This document shows positions 13,614-20,925 of a stretch of 21,886 bases of DNA, piece by piece; the stretch's first letter is position 1, and every line of letters starts with the position of its first letter. The DNA comes from Anaerolineales bacterium. GTDB taxonomy: Bacteria > Chloroflexota > Anaerolineae > Anaerolineales > DRMV01. The stretch lies in contig JALSPT010000261.1 of assembly GCA_026985785.1 (NCBI GenBank), positions 1-21,886 of the forward strand. The letters are read 5' to 3'. The notes beneath the pieces were generated by a model. The model searched no databases. It was not told where the DNA came from and saw only the letters and a list, made by a program, of their open reading frames with translations. Both the position numbers and the translations under genes were made by a program.

Positions 13614-14888
13614 TTACCCGCAGCCGCCGCCTGCCGGGCCGGTGGGCCCTTTCACCTTGATCTTGGGCACGAATTGGTCCTTGATCTTTTCCAGCACTTC
13701 TTCGTTCTCCGGATCGGCGTACATATCGGCGGCGCGATAGCGGCTACCCAACGCGGCTTCGAAGTAATAGTGCAGTGCTTCGACATTGCCGTTGGCTTTG
13801 GCTTCCATGATTTTCCCTTCGGCCAGGTCTTCCTCTCCGAACACTTTGATCCAATCGTTGAGGCCGCCACCCAAGATGTAGGCATTGGGCACTTTGTAGG
13901 CTTCCAACATCTTCCATGCTTCGGTCGCCTTGCCTTCGTCATCGCTCACCACGATGAACACGGTCGTGGGCGTTTCTTTCACGATTTTCTTGAATTCGGG
14001 GATGGCGCTTTCCAGGTTGGCCAGCGGGATGTGCCGCGACCAGCGCAGGTGGAAGAGGTTGTAGTCGTAATCGTCGCGCACGTCCACGATGACCGTGTTG
14101 AGTTGCTTGGTTTTGTTCATCGTGGTGGCGACTTCCTGCGGGGAAGCCTGCACCTGGCGTTGTTGCAGCAGCGGCGCCTGGGTGTCGGCCACCTGGTTCC
14201 AGCGCTGCTGCCATGTGGGCCAGATGGCCCACACGCCGGCAGCCACCAGCAGCACCACCACTGAAGCAATCGGTGCCCAGCGCGGTGTGGCTGCTGGTTC
14301 GCTATCCTCCCGGCGAAGTTTGTTGACTGCCCACTCGTTGACCCAGAAGAGCGCCAATGCCGCCACGGTCATCCAAAACACCACCGTGCCTGCGTTGGCG
14401 TGGAAGATATCCATCAGCGTGAGCCGCCCGTAGAAACTGCTGTTGTAGAAGTAGTGGAACAGGCGCTCGGTTTCGCTGAACAGGAAGGTGCCCACCAGGC
14501 CGCCGAGCACGAAGAACCAGGCGTCTTTCTTCAAGGCCGTGGAAGAGACCAGCGAGGTGCCGGGGCAGTAGCCGCCGATGATGATGCCGATGCCCATCAG
14601 GGCACCGCCCACCACGCCCGGCCAGAGGTACGTGGGGTCAACCCAGATGACTTCGTAATCCAGCAATCCCAAGGCCACCGAGCCGAAGATGAGGATCATC
14701 GCCACCACGATGGCAGTGAACATGGCCTTGATCACCCGGCCATTGCGGAAGTAGAACTGCCCCGTCAGGACGTAGGAGTTGCTGAAGCCGGAGATCTCCA
14801 GGCCGAAAGCAAAGCCGATGCCGATCAGGATTTCGACGATGGCCAGCCCGACCTTGCCTAAAGCATTGATGGAGGCTAATGGGAACAT
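13614..14888 (-). CDS. YeeE/YedE half-transporter fused to a degenerate rhodanese domain with a GGGCG tail
   Basis: A 424-aa membrane protein. Residues 1-190 hold several helices and the YeeE/YedE sulfur-transport motif GGYCPGTSLVSSTALKKDAW (106-124) with C108. A basic loop (190-203) leads to a further helix (205-223), which by the positive-inside rule places the remainder outside the cytoplasm. Residues 245-355 form a rhodanese-like domain (VIVDVRDDYDYNLFHLRW, IPLANL, GGLNDWIK). Its active-site loop reads VVSDDEGKA at 313-321, so the catalytic Cys is replaced by S315. The C-terminal extension ends GPTGPAGGGCG. C108 and C423 are the only cysteines. The tail resembles the SoxY GGCGG sulfur-carrier arm, so a carrier role is inferred. 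GAGGAGG before the ATG overlaps the preceding stop. It is the last gene of the operon. Confidence 0.88.
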   Translation of the reverse strand: MFPLASINALGKVGLAIVEILIGIGFAFGLEISGFSNSYVLTGQFYFRNGRVIKAMFTAIVVAMILIFGSVALGLLDYEVIWVDPTYLWPGVVGGALMGIGIIIGGYCPGTSLVSSTALKKDAWFFVLGGLVGTFLFSETERLFHYFYNSSFYGRLTLMDIFHANAGTVVFWMTVAALALFWVNEWAVNKLRREDSEPAATPRWAPIASVVVLLVAAGVWAIWPTWQQRWNQVADTQAPLLQQRQVQASPQEVATTMNKTKQLNTVIVDVRDDYDYNLFHLRWSRHIPLANLESAIPEFKKIVKETPTTVFIVVSDDEGKATEAWKMLEAYKVPNAYILGGGLNDWIKVFGEEDLAEGKIMEAKANGNVEALHYYFEAALGSRYRAADMYADPENEEVLEKIKDQFVPKIKVKGPTGPAGGGCG

Positions 14889-14898
14889 GGTTTCCTCC

Positions 14899-15450
14899 TC
14901 AGTTCCACAGTTTCCGCACCACGGCAGCGGTGGCGAAGGCGAACGCGAACATCACCAGGCCGATCAGCCAACTGCCGGCGGAGAGGGTCGCCCCGCCTGA
15001 AAGCACCTGGCCGGAGGTGCAGCCCCGGGCCATGCGGGCGCCGTAGAGGAAGATCATCCCGCCGAAGAAGGCCATGATCCAGCGGCCTTTTTCGGAGACT
15101 TTGGGGCCTCGCGGCGTCTCCGGCTTGAAGCGGCCAAAGTACACCGACGAAGCAAAGGCGCCGATGATCACCCCGATTACTTCCCAGGTGATCCAGTTGT
15201 TGAAGGGATTTTTGGCACCACCGGCCACTTTGATCAGTTGCGGCACCCGATCGACATGCGACGGCGCAACCAGGTTGACCAGAAAGCCGTTCATGCGGGC
15301 GAAGATGGCCGAGGCGCCCAACCCGTTGGCCGTGATGAGGAGGGAAAGGAACAGGGTCACACCCAGCACCACGCCGCCCACGTAGGGGTTGGCGTAAGGC
15401 TTGCGCGGCCGGTCAATCAATTTCTGGAACCACGATTTCTTCTCAGCCAT
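14899..15450 (-). CDS. YeeE/YedE-family sulfur-transport half-protein
   Basis: A 183-aa membrane protein with about four to five helices (24-42, 86-106, 122-138, 155-176). A basic N-terminus (MAEKKSWFQK...RPRK) suggests a cytoplasmic start. GARMARGCTSGQVLSGGA (137-154) is the second conserved YeeE/YedE Cys motif, with C144 as the only cysteine. Full-length YeeE (TsuA) proteins carry both motifs in one chain and import thiosulfate. Here the two halves are separate adjacent genes, probably forming a heteromer with the protein encoded 10 bp downstream. I chose the ATG at 15450 because AAGGAG sits about 8 nt before it, while the in-frame ATG at 15456 is too close. It follows the cytochrome c-b gene by 35 bp. 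The substrate (thiosulfate, sulfide or polysulfide) is not determined. Confidence 0.88.
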   Translation of the reverse strand: MAEKKSWFQKLIDRPRKPYANPYVGGVVLGVTLFLSLLITANGLGASAIFARMNGFLVNLVAPSHVDRVPQLIKVAGGAKNPFNNWITWEVIGVIIGAFASSVYFGRFKPETPRGPKVSEKGRWIMAFFGGMIFLYGARMARGCTSGQVLSGGATLSAGSWLIGLVMFAFAFATAAVVRKLWN

Positions 15451-15485
15451 GGTCATTGCTCCTTGAAATTCTGCGGGCTGCCGGC

Positions 15486-17918
15486 TCACGCCGCTACCAC
15501 GCCTTCGTCATCGTCCACCTCGACCTCTTCCCAGCCGGTGATCATCGCTTCGATGTAGGCCAGCGGCGTATGGCCGGTGGTGGTCAGGTACACGTGCGCC
15601 ACGACGAACACACCGATCAGCCAGGCGTCCAAGGTGTGGATGCCAGCCACCCAGGTCATCGTGGCCGAGCCGAACAGCGTGGCCGCTTGCGGCCAGATGC
15701 GGGCTGCCCAGATCCACACGCCGGTGATCATCTGTACCGGCAGCATCACGGTGAGCAGGCCGAGGTAGGTCAGGCGCTGCATCGGGTTGAGTTTGTTCCA
15801 GAAGGTTTTCTGGAAGGGATGCGGCTCACCCTTGAAGATGCCCATGCCGTAGAACTTGGCCTGCAAGATCATGCGGCTGAACAGGCCCTGCGGCTTGGGC
15901 AAGTATTGCTTGATGTAGCCGGTGGCCAGGTGGTAGTAAAGGGCGAAGACGAAGTTGATGACCAGAATCCACCCCAGCACGGTGTGGGTGAACACCAGAT
16001 AGCGGAAGGAAAGGCCGCCAAACCAATCGGGGTTGTGAATCACCAGGCCGGTGAGCAACAAGCCCAGGATGGCGAGCATTTGCAGCCAGTGCCAGAAGCG
16101 TTCGGCGGCGGTGTAGAGGTAGGCGGGCTTGGTCTTGCCGTGGTGTTGGTGGTGATATTTCTTGGCGAAGTAAGCCCGCAAGCCGCCGTGGGCGCTCACA
16201 CCGAGCAGCGTTGCCACGAAGGCCACCAACCCCAGCAGGTCGACCCAGCGCACGCTATCGCGCCCGGCAACGTACAGCCGTTCGTCCTTTTGCGGCTGGT
16301 AATACAGCACGCCTGCTTCGGTGATGACTTTGCCGGCGTCCTTGAGCCCTTTGCCGTCGAAGGAAGGCGTCACGCCCGCGGGGGCGCTCAGCGCCAGTTG
16401 CATTGGCTTGCCGATGCGGGAGTTCGGGCCGTGGCACGCGCGGCAGTCCTGCAATGCGTAGTCGCTCTGTACCACGTCATGGTGGATGGCGTAAGGTTTG
16501 ACGGTGCCCACGATGTGGGCATCGGCGTAGCCTAACGCCGCCAGTCGTTTGGCGATCAGGTCGACCTTGGCTTTGGTGTCGAGTTTGACCTCGTCGGCAG
16601 TCAGTTGGCCGTCGCCGTTGGCGTCGAAAGCCTTCACCACCTCGTCGGCATATTTGCCGTTGGGCATCCAGGCCTGCTTCAACGCCTCTTGACCGACCAC
16701 GATGGTCTTCCCGTCTTTCTTGGCAACCCACTCGAAGGTGGTCACCAGGTTGTAGGGCGCCACCTTGCCTTCGCCGTTGCGCAGCAGCACCGGCTGGAAG
16801 CCGGGCACCCGATGGGAGACCGTGAACGCTTCTTTGGTATCGGCGCCGGCAGGCGCTTGTGCAGCGGCCTCGACCCCGCGATAGACCGTCGCCGTAGCGC
16901 CATCGGGCAATACGACCGTTTTGTCCCAGGTTTCCACTGCCGGGGCGTGCATCTGCGGCACGTGGCAGGTCTCGCAGGCGACGTTGGCCATATGCAGGTC
17001 GAGATAAGGCAGCCAGTTTTTGTGCGCCGCCACCGGGTCGTGGCACGATTCGCACGACTGCTGGGTGAGCACATGGCTGGGTTGCTTGAGGTAAGCGCCC
17101 AGGTCGGGATGGCGGGGCTCGAAGGTCAGGTAATCGGGCAATTCGCTGTAGCGCCGCGCCGAGGGGCTGTTGGCGCTGCTGTGGCAGTCCACGCATTGCA
17201 GGCCGCGCTCGGCGTGGACGTCCCACGCGTAGTCCATCTTGTCTTTGCCCACGATGTTCATGCCCGAAGCCGAGATGCGCTGAGGCGAGATCACCTGGCC
17301 GGTGGTCTTGGTGACCCAGGCGTTTTGCAGGTCGGTGCTATCCAACACGAGCGGGGTTTTCAAATCGGTATGCACTACGCCGTGGCATTGGGCGCAGTTG
17401 GCGTTGGTGGGGCGGTGGATGTCCACGTAGTCTTTCTTGAGTTTGCCATCCGCATCGAAGGCTTGGGGGTTCCATTTCCAGCCGTCGGCGGTTTTTTGCA
17501 AAATGCCACTGTTGAGCAGCACGGCGCTATCGGCCCAGGCCGTGTCGCCGCTGGCCAGGGCGGCCTTGCGAGCCGCACCATCGGGGTTGGTGCTGTGGCA
17601 CAGGTAGCAAGCCGCCGTCATGCCCTGAAAGCCGGAAATTTGCTCGGCTTTCTGGTGGGTGGCGTGGGTGGTGATGAACTGCGCGTCGTGACACTGGCCG
17701 CACGTCTTGAGCATATCGGCGGGTTTGCCGCTTTGGGCTACGGGGTTGCCGTCGGCATCCAGCAAGGCGTAGGTGGGGTGCATGGGTGAGGTGGGGGACG
17801 ATTGAGGCGTGGTCGTGCCGCCTTCAGCCAGCGCCTGCCGCACACCCAAAGCCACCCCTGCCGCCATGACCGCGACCAGCGCGGTAAAGAGCAACAAAGA
17901 TATCCATTTCCGTCGCAT
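15486..17918 (-). CDS. Heptahaem cytochrome c fused to membrane cytochrome b
   Basis: An 810-aa protein. A signal peptide (about 1-31) is followed by an extracytoplasmic domain with seven CxxCH haem c sites: C73, C104, C175, C242, C289, C315 and C492 as first cysteines. Between haems 6 and 7 is a perfect EF-hand loop, DANGDGQLTADE (432-443). From about 555 the chain is membrane-embedded (helices near 558-577, 611-628, 641-663, 716-737 and 756-779) and resembles the cytochrome b subunits of formate dehydrogenase or thiosulfate reductase (FdnI/PhsC type). H610, H645, H663, H761 and H775 are possible haem b or quinone-site ligands. It should exchange electrons between the quinone pool and the octahaem protein encoded 12 bp upstream. 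GGAG lies 8 nt before the ATG. A cytochrome c maturation system must be encoded elsewhere. Confidence 0.9.
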   Translation of the reverse strand: MRRKWISLLLFTALVAVMAAGVALGVRQALAEGGTTTPQSSPTSPMHPTYALLDADGNPVAQSGKPADMLKTCGQCHDAQFITTHATHQKAEQISGFQGMTAACYLCHSTNPDGAARKAALASGDTAWADSAVLLNSGILQKTADGWKWNPQAFDADGKLKKDYVDIHRPTNANCAQCHGVVHTDLKTPLVLDSTDLQNAWVTKTTGQVISPQRISASGMNIVGKDKMDYAWDVHAERGLQCVDCHSSANSPSARRYSELPDYLTFEPRHPDLGAYLKQPSHVLTQQSCESCHDPVAAHKNWLPYLDLHMANVACETCHVPQMHAPAVETWDKTVVLPDGATATVYRGVEAAAQAPAGADTKEAFTVSHRVPGFQPVLLRNGEGKVAPYNLVTTFEWVAKKDGKTIVVGQEALKQAWMPNGKYADEVVKAFDANGDGQLTADEVKLDTKAKVDLIAKRLAALGYADAHIVGTVKPYAIHHDVVQSDYALQDCRACHGPNSRIGKPMQLALSAPAGVTPSFDGKGLKDAGKVITEAGVLYYQPQKDERLYVAGRDSVRWVDLLGLVAFVATLLGVSAHGGLRAYFAKKYHHQHHGKTKPAYLYTAAERFWHWLQMLAILGLLLTGLVIHNPDWFGGLSFRYLVFTHTVLGWILVINFVFALYYHLATGYIKQYLPKPQGLFSRMILQAKFYGMGIFKGEPHPFQKTFWNKLNPMQRLTYLGLLTVMLPVQMITGVWIWAARIWPQAATLFGSATMTWVAGIHTLDAWLIGVFVVAHVYLTTTGHTPLAYIEAMITGWEEVEVDDDEGVVAA

Positions 17919-17930
17919 GGCTACACTCCG

Positions 17931-19376
17931 TTAGTGGTTGGTGTCGAAGCGGCCACCCCATTCCATCGGGTCGCCCGGATAGCCCAAGGCTTGCCAGTCC
18001 AGGCGGCCATTGGGGCCATGGCAGTCGGCGCATTGGAGCGCTTTTTCTTTCGGTTTGACCATGTGGGTCTGCGGCCAGTACATGACCGTTTCGGTAAAGC
18101 CGTACTGCCCGCTGTATTTCAAGCCGGTGTGCGGTTCGGCCAGTTTGAAGGCCAGATCCCAGTCGAATTTCGACCAGAAGCCGTCTTTTCCGGCAGTCAG
18201 CGGCGCCAGCAGGTAGCCATAGACCTTGTCGTAAGGCTGCATGGTATGCATGATCTTGAAGGGGAAGATCTTGGCCGTGGGGTCGTCGATGCTACCGGCC
18301 GGTTTGTTGATGTAGGTGATGCCGCCGATGTTGGCCGGGTCGCCTTCGATGTAGCGCTTGGACTCGTTGCCGTTGAACCAGGCGTAGGAGGGGATGAAGT
18401 TCTTGGTGTACTTGAAGTCGCCTTTGATCTTCAGGTAGAAGAAGTGGTTTTGCGGCAAGTCCTGGCCTGCCGAACCCCAGTTCCAGTAGGTCTTGGTGGG
18501 GATGATTTCGGCGGTTTCGGGCACGTGGCAGGCTTGGCAGGCCACGCTCTGGACGTGCGCGTTCAGGCGGGCGTCCTTGTGGGGGGCGTTGCTATGGCAG
18601 TCGGTGCACTGCACCTGGTCTTTGGGGTTTACTGTGTAGTTCAGGTTGATGAGTTTGCCCTTCACCAGGTGGTGCTCGGTGCGGTGGCAGTCGGTGCACT
18701 GCATATCGTAGCGCCCCATGTGAACGTCCAGGTCGGGGCTGGGGTGGTAAAGGGCGCTGCTGATGTCGCCGTGCTTGACGTTGTCACCGCCGCCGCCGTA
18801 GGCGTGGCAGGTGAGACAATTGGCGCGTGTGGGGTTACGCACGCTGCGGGCGGCTGCCAGCAAGTCCACGCCCTTGGCCGGGTTGCCGTATTCCCCGCGC
18901 CCATATTTGGCAGGGTCGGCATGGCATATCAGGCAGTCGACGTTGTTGGGGTTGTTGAAATCGGTGGGGGCTTCCTCTGTCCAACCGTAGCCCGTGTGGC
19001 ACTTCATGCAGACCCGCTGGTTGCCCTGCGTGCCGATGCAGAAGTTGTTGAAGGAATGCAACTTGCCGAGGTGTATCGGCTGGTCGTGCCCGGGGATGTT
19101 GAATGCTTGCGTGCTGTTCCATGTCCAGTGTGAAGTGTGCATGAAATCCTTCGCAGCATTCGGATGGCACTGCAGGCAGGTCTTGGTTACATCCTGGCCG
19201 GTTTTGAAATTCCCCTGGATGATGGCCGAGTGGTCGACATGCGGCGCATGTTTGGGTAAATGCGCCCACGGGTCGTCCTGGGGCTGGGCAGGCTTGGGCC
19301 ATAGTGCCCAAATGGGTACGATGACTACCAGGAGAATGCCCACCAGGCCCAACAACCATGTCGGTTTTTTGTCCAT
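17931..19376 (-). CDS. Octahaem c-type cytochrome, tetrathionate reductase (OTR) family
   Basis: A 481-aa protein with an N-terminal membrane anchor (6-26) and eight CxxCH sites (first cysteines C67, C123, C148, C187, C227, C257, C280 and C449). The spacing and the connecting segments match the octahaem family of Shewanella OTR: DHSAIIQGNFKTGQDV (48-63), TSHWTWNS (81-88), INNFC-like SFNNFC (108-113), CHTGYGW (126-132), CHAYGGGGDNVKHGD (190-204), LDVHM (216-220) and CHRTEHHL (230-237). OTR itself reduces tetrathionate, and also nitrite and hydroxylamine in vitro. The physiological substrate here is unknown, and the YeeE/rhodanese neighbours favour a sulfur compound. AGAAGGAGAAGG precedes the ATG, 12 bp after the ArsR gene. 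Confidence 0.92.
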   Translation of the reverse strand: MDKKPTWLLGLVGILLVVIVPIWALWPKPAQPQDDPWAHLPKHAPHVDHSAIIQGNFKTGQDVTKTCLQCHPNAAKDFMHTSHWTWNSTQAFNIPGHDQPIHLGKLHSFNNFCIGTQGNQRVCMKCHTGYGWTEEAPTDFNNPNNVDCLICHADPAKYGRGEYGNPAKGVDLLAAARSVRNPTRANCLTCHAYGGGGDNVKHGDISSALYHPSPDLDVHMGRYDMQCTDCHRTEHHLVKGKLINLNYTVNPKDQVQCTDCHSNAPHKDARLNAHVQSVACQACHVPETAEIIPTKTYWNWGSAGQDLPQNHFFYLKIKGDFKYTKNFIPSYAWFNGNESKRYIEGDPANIGGITYINKPAGSIDDPTAKIFPFKIMHTMQPYDKVYGYLLAPLTAGKDGFWSKFDWDLAFKLAEPHTGLKYSGQYGFTETVMYWPQTHMVKPKEKALQCADCHGPNGRLDWQALGYPGDPMEWGGRFDTNH

Positions 19377-19388
19377 AGCCTTCTCCTT

Positions 19389-19751
19389 CTATGAGGATTG
19401 GGATAGCGAAGCGTCTGAAGAAGAAGCGGCCAGCAAACTGGCGCGCCGAGCCAGGCGCTCTTGCACGACTTCACGAAGCAATTTCGTCGCTTCCAGCAAA
19501 CGGGGGTCGGCCAAGCGGTATTCCATCATCGCCCCACGCCGGGAAGCGCACACCAGCCCCTGCGCCCGCAGCACTTTGAGGTGGCGGGAAGTGACCGGTT
19601 GGCTCAGGCCCAGATACGCTGCCAGCGCGGTCACATGGTAAGGTCGTTCTGCCAGGGCACACAACATGGCCACACGATGAGGACTGGCCAACGCAGCGCA
19701 CACTTCTGCCAACAAAGGCGATACTTCTTCCTGCCGCTCTCGCGGGAGCAT
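19389..19751 (-). CDS. ArsR/SmtB-family transcriptional regulator
   Basis: A 120-aa winged-helix repressor. The HTH region is LAAYLGLSQPVTSRHLKVLRAQGLV (43-67), followed by the wing RRGAMMEYRLADPRLLEA (71-88), the usual ArsR arrangement. Cysteines are C18, C31 and C68. C31 in MLC at the end of helix 2 matches the position used by sulfide/persulfide sensors of the BigR/SqrR/YgaV group, but their second Cys in the last helix is absent, and C68 is at the wing. A thiol or metal sensing role is therefore open. AGAGGA is 8-9 nt before the ATG at 19751. A GTG at 19784 in the same frame lies inside the palindrome and is less likely. It is the first gene of the sulfur operon, so it is probably autoregulated. 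Confidence 0.9.
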   Translation of the reverse strand: MLPRERQEEVSPLLAEVCAALASPHRVAMLCALAERPYHVTALAAYLGLSQPVTSRHLKVLRAQGLVCASRRGAMMEYRLADPRLLEATKLLREVVQERLARRASLLAASSSDASLSQSS

Positions 19752-19776
19752 AACCACCGTCCTCTCATTTATTCGT

Positions 19777-19796
19777 GTATGCACTTATGTGCATAC
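19777..19796. promoter_or_regulatory. Probable ArsR operator, perfect 20-bp palindrome
   Basis: GTATGCACTTATGTGCATAC has perfect 8-bp arms around TTAT. It lies 25-45 bp upstream of the ArsR start, where a repressor would block transcription of the five-gene operon. ArsR/SmtB proteins typically bind 12-2-12-type AT-rich palindromes of this scale. I could not place a confident -10/-35 pair for the minus strand. Confidence 0.65.
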
Positions 19797-19849
19797 CATT
19801 GCTCATATACCGTTAACGATGATACTCCTTTCCCTTGCTGAGCCGTTAG

Positions 19850-19884
19850 TGACAATTGTCATTAGTTTGGCTTTCGGCTATACT
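19850..19884 (+). promoter_or_regulatory. Sigma-70 promoter with palindromic -35 for DUF123-lspA-rluD
   Basis: TTGTCA (19856-19861), a 17-bp spacer and TATACT (19879-19884) form a good housekeeping promoter. The perfect 12-bp palindrome TGACAATTGTCA (19850-19861) covers the -35 box. The -10 ends 7 nt before the ATG at 19892, predicting a leaderless mRNA. The palindrome differs by one base from that upstream of icd at 3500-3511. Confidence 0.65.
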
Positions 19885-19891
19885 ACCGTGG

Positions 19892-20392
19892 ATGTGGATG
19901 ACAACGCTTCCCTCGCTCCCACCTTTGCCCGGCGCGTACTGGCTGGTGCTGTACCTTGCTGCTCCTGCCCGACTTGCGGTGGGGAGGCTGGGGAATACGG
20001 TCTTCCCGGCGGGGTGGTATGTCTACACCGGCAGCGCCCGGGGCCCCGGCGGCGTGCGCGCCCGCCTGGGGCGGCATCTGCGCGGCAGCCCCCGCCGCCG
20101 CTGGCACATCGACGCCCTGCGCGCGGTGTCCCAACCCGTCGCCTGCGGTTGGACCACCGCGCCCGACCCTTCCCCGCCCTGGGAATGCCGCTGGGCGCAG
20201 GCGCTGGCAGCCGCCCCTGGTGCTTTCATCCCGCTTGCGGGCTTTGGCGCTTCCGACTGCCGCCACCACTGCCCGGCGCATCTTGTGGGTTTCATCACGC
20301 TACCTTCCTTGAAACGCGCCCTCGCCTCCGCAACCTGCGGTACAATGGCTACCTGTACGCCTACCTATACTTACGCCGGAGAACAGCCTTGA
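19892..20392 (+). CDS. GIY-YIG-like DUF123 family protein
   Basis: A 166-aa basic protein. The DUF123 signature is clear in order: GAYWLVLYL (15-23), AVGRLGNTVFPAGWYVYTGSA (near 29-49, the GIY-YIG-like core), GGVRARLGRHL, RRWHIDALRA, WECRWAQAL and GFGASDC. DUF123 proteins share the GIY-YIG nuclease fold and occur alone or attached to DNA-repair enzymes, but their function is not established. The last 20 or so residues run past the normal family end and overlap the region leading into lspA. The ATG at 19892 fits the promoter spacing, and a second ATG at 19898 is possible. Its TGA overlaps the lspA TTG start, so the two are translationally coupled. Confidence 0.85.
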   Translation: MWMTTLPSLPPLPGAYWLVLYLAAPARLAVGRLGNTVFPAGWYVYTGSARGPGGVRARLGRHLRGSPRRRWHIDALRAVSQPVACGWTTAPDPSPPWECRWAQALAAAPGAFIPLAGFGASDCRHHCPAHLVGFITLPSLKRALASATCGTMATCTPTYTYAGEQP

Positions 20393-20925
20393 AAACCCTC
20401 AGAGCCTATGGGTTCTTGCTGGTGGTCGGCGGCCTGGTGGTCGCGGCCGACCAATTCGCCAAACGCTGGATCGAAAACACTCTTCCCTTCGGCGGGAGTG
20501 TCATGCCACTGCCCTTCCTGCCGTGGTTGAAGATCACCAACTGGCACAACAGTGGCATGGCCTTCGGCCTTGGCCAGGCGTGGGGATGGGCGTTTTTGGC
20601 GTTGGGGGTGGTGTACGCCCTCGGTGTACTTTTGGCTTTCCCCGCCATCGCCCGCAGCGGCTGGTGGCTGCGCTGGGGGATGGCCATCCAATGGGGCGGC
20701 GCGGTGGGCAACCTGCTCGACCGCTGGCACCACGGCTACGTCACCGATTTCATTGCCGTGGGGCGCTTCCCAGTGTTCAACCTGGCCGACGCCGCCATCA
20801 GCCTCAGTGTGGTCATCCTGCTGGCCGGCGAATGGTTTGCCGCGCCCCGCGAGGCGCCTCCGCCTGAATCCACTTCTGAAGCGCTTGCTTCCCCTTCTCC
20901 TCGAACCCCGCCCCATGACGGATGA
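20389..20925 (+). CDS. lspA: Lipoprotein signal peptidase (signal peptidase II)
   Basis: A 178-aa membrane aspartyl protease that removes signal peptides from lipidated prolipoproteins. Four hydrophobic helices are visible. The family boxes are present: ADQFAKRW (20-27), NWHNSGMAFGL (51-61), GGAVGNLLDRWHHGYVTDFI (103-122) and FNLADAAISLSVVIL (130-144), with the catalytic aspartates in the last two. The C-terminal Pro/Ser tail after about 152 is dispensable-looking. The start is the TTG at 20389, which reads MKTLRAYGFLLVV and overlaps the DUF123 stop as TTGA, with GGAGA upstream. The frame continuing further upstream has no LspA homology. The lipoprotein encoded at 12403 would be one of its substrates. 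Confidence 0.93.
   Translation: MKTLRAYGFLLVVGGLVVAADQFAKRWIENTLPFGGSVMPLPFLPWLKITNWHNSGMAFGLGQAWGWAFLALGVVYALGVLLAFPAIARSGWWLRWGMAIQWGGAVGNLLDRWHHGYVTDFIAVGRFPVFNLADAAISLSVVILLAGEWFAAPREAPPPESTSEALASPSPRTPPHDG

Noticed and set aside
17802..19133. Long plus-strand frames over the two multihaem cytochrome genes (also 16605-17789 and 15456-16535)
   Set aside because: They lie opposite genes with eight and seven CxxCH motifs and show repetitive Val/Gly/His-rich translations typical of antisense shadows.
20340..20345. TACAAT before lspA as an internal promoter
   Set aside because: The nearest TTGAAA is 26 bp upstream and there is no extended -10, so there is no support for a separate lspA promoter.
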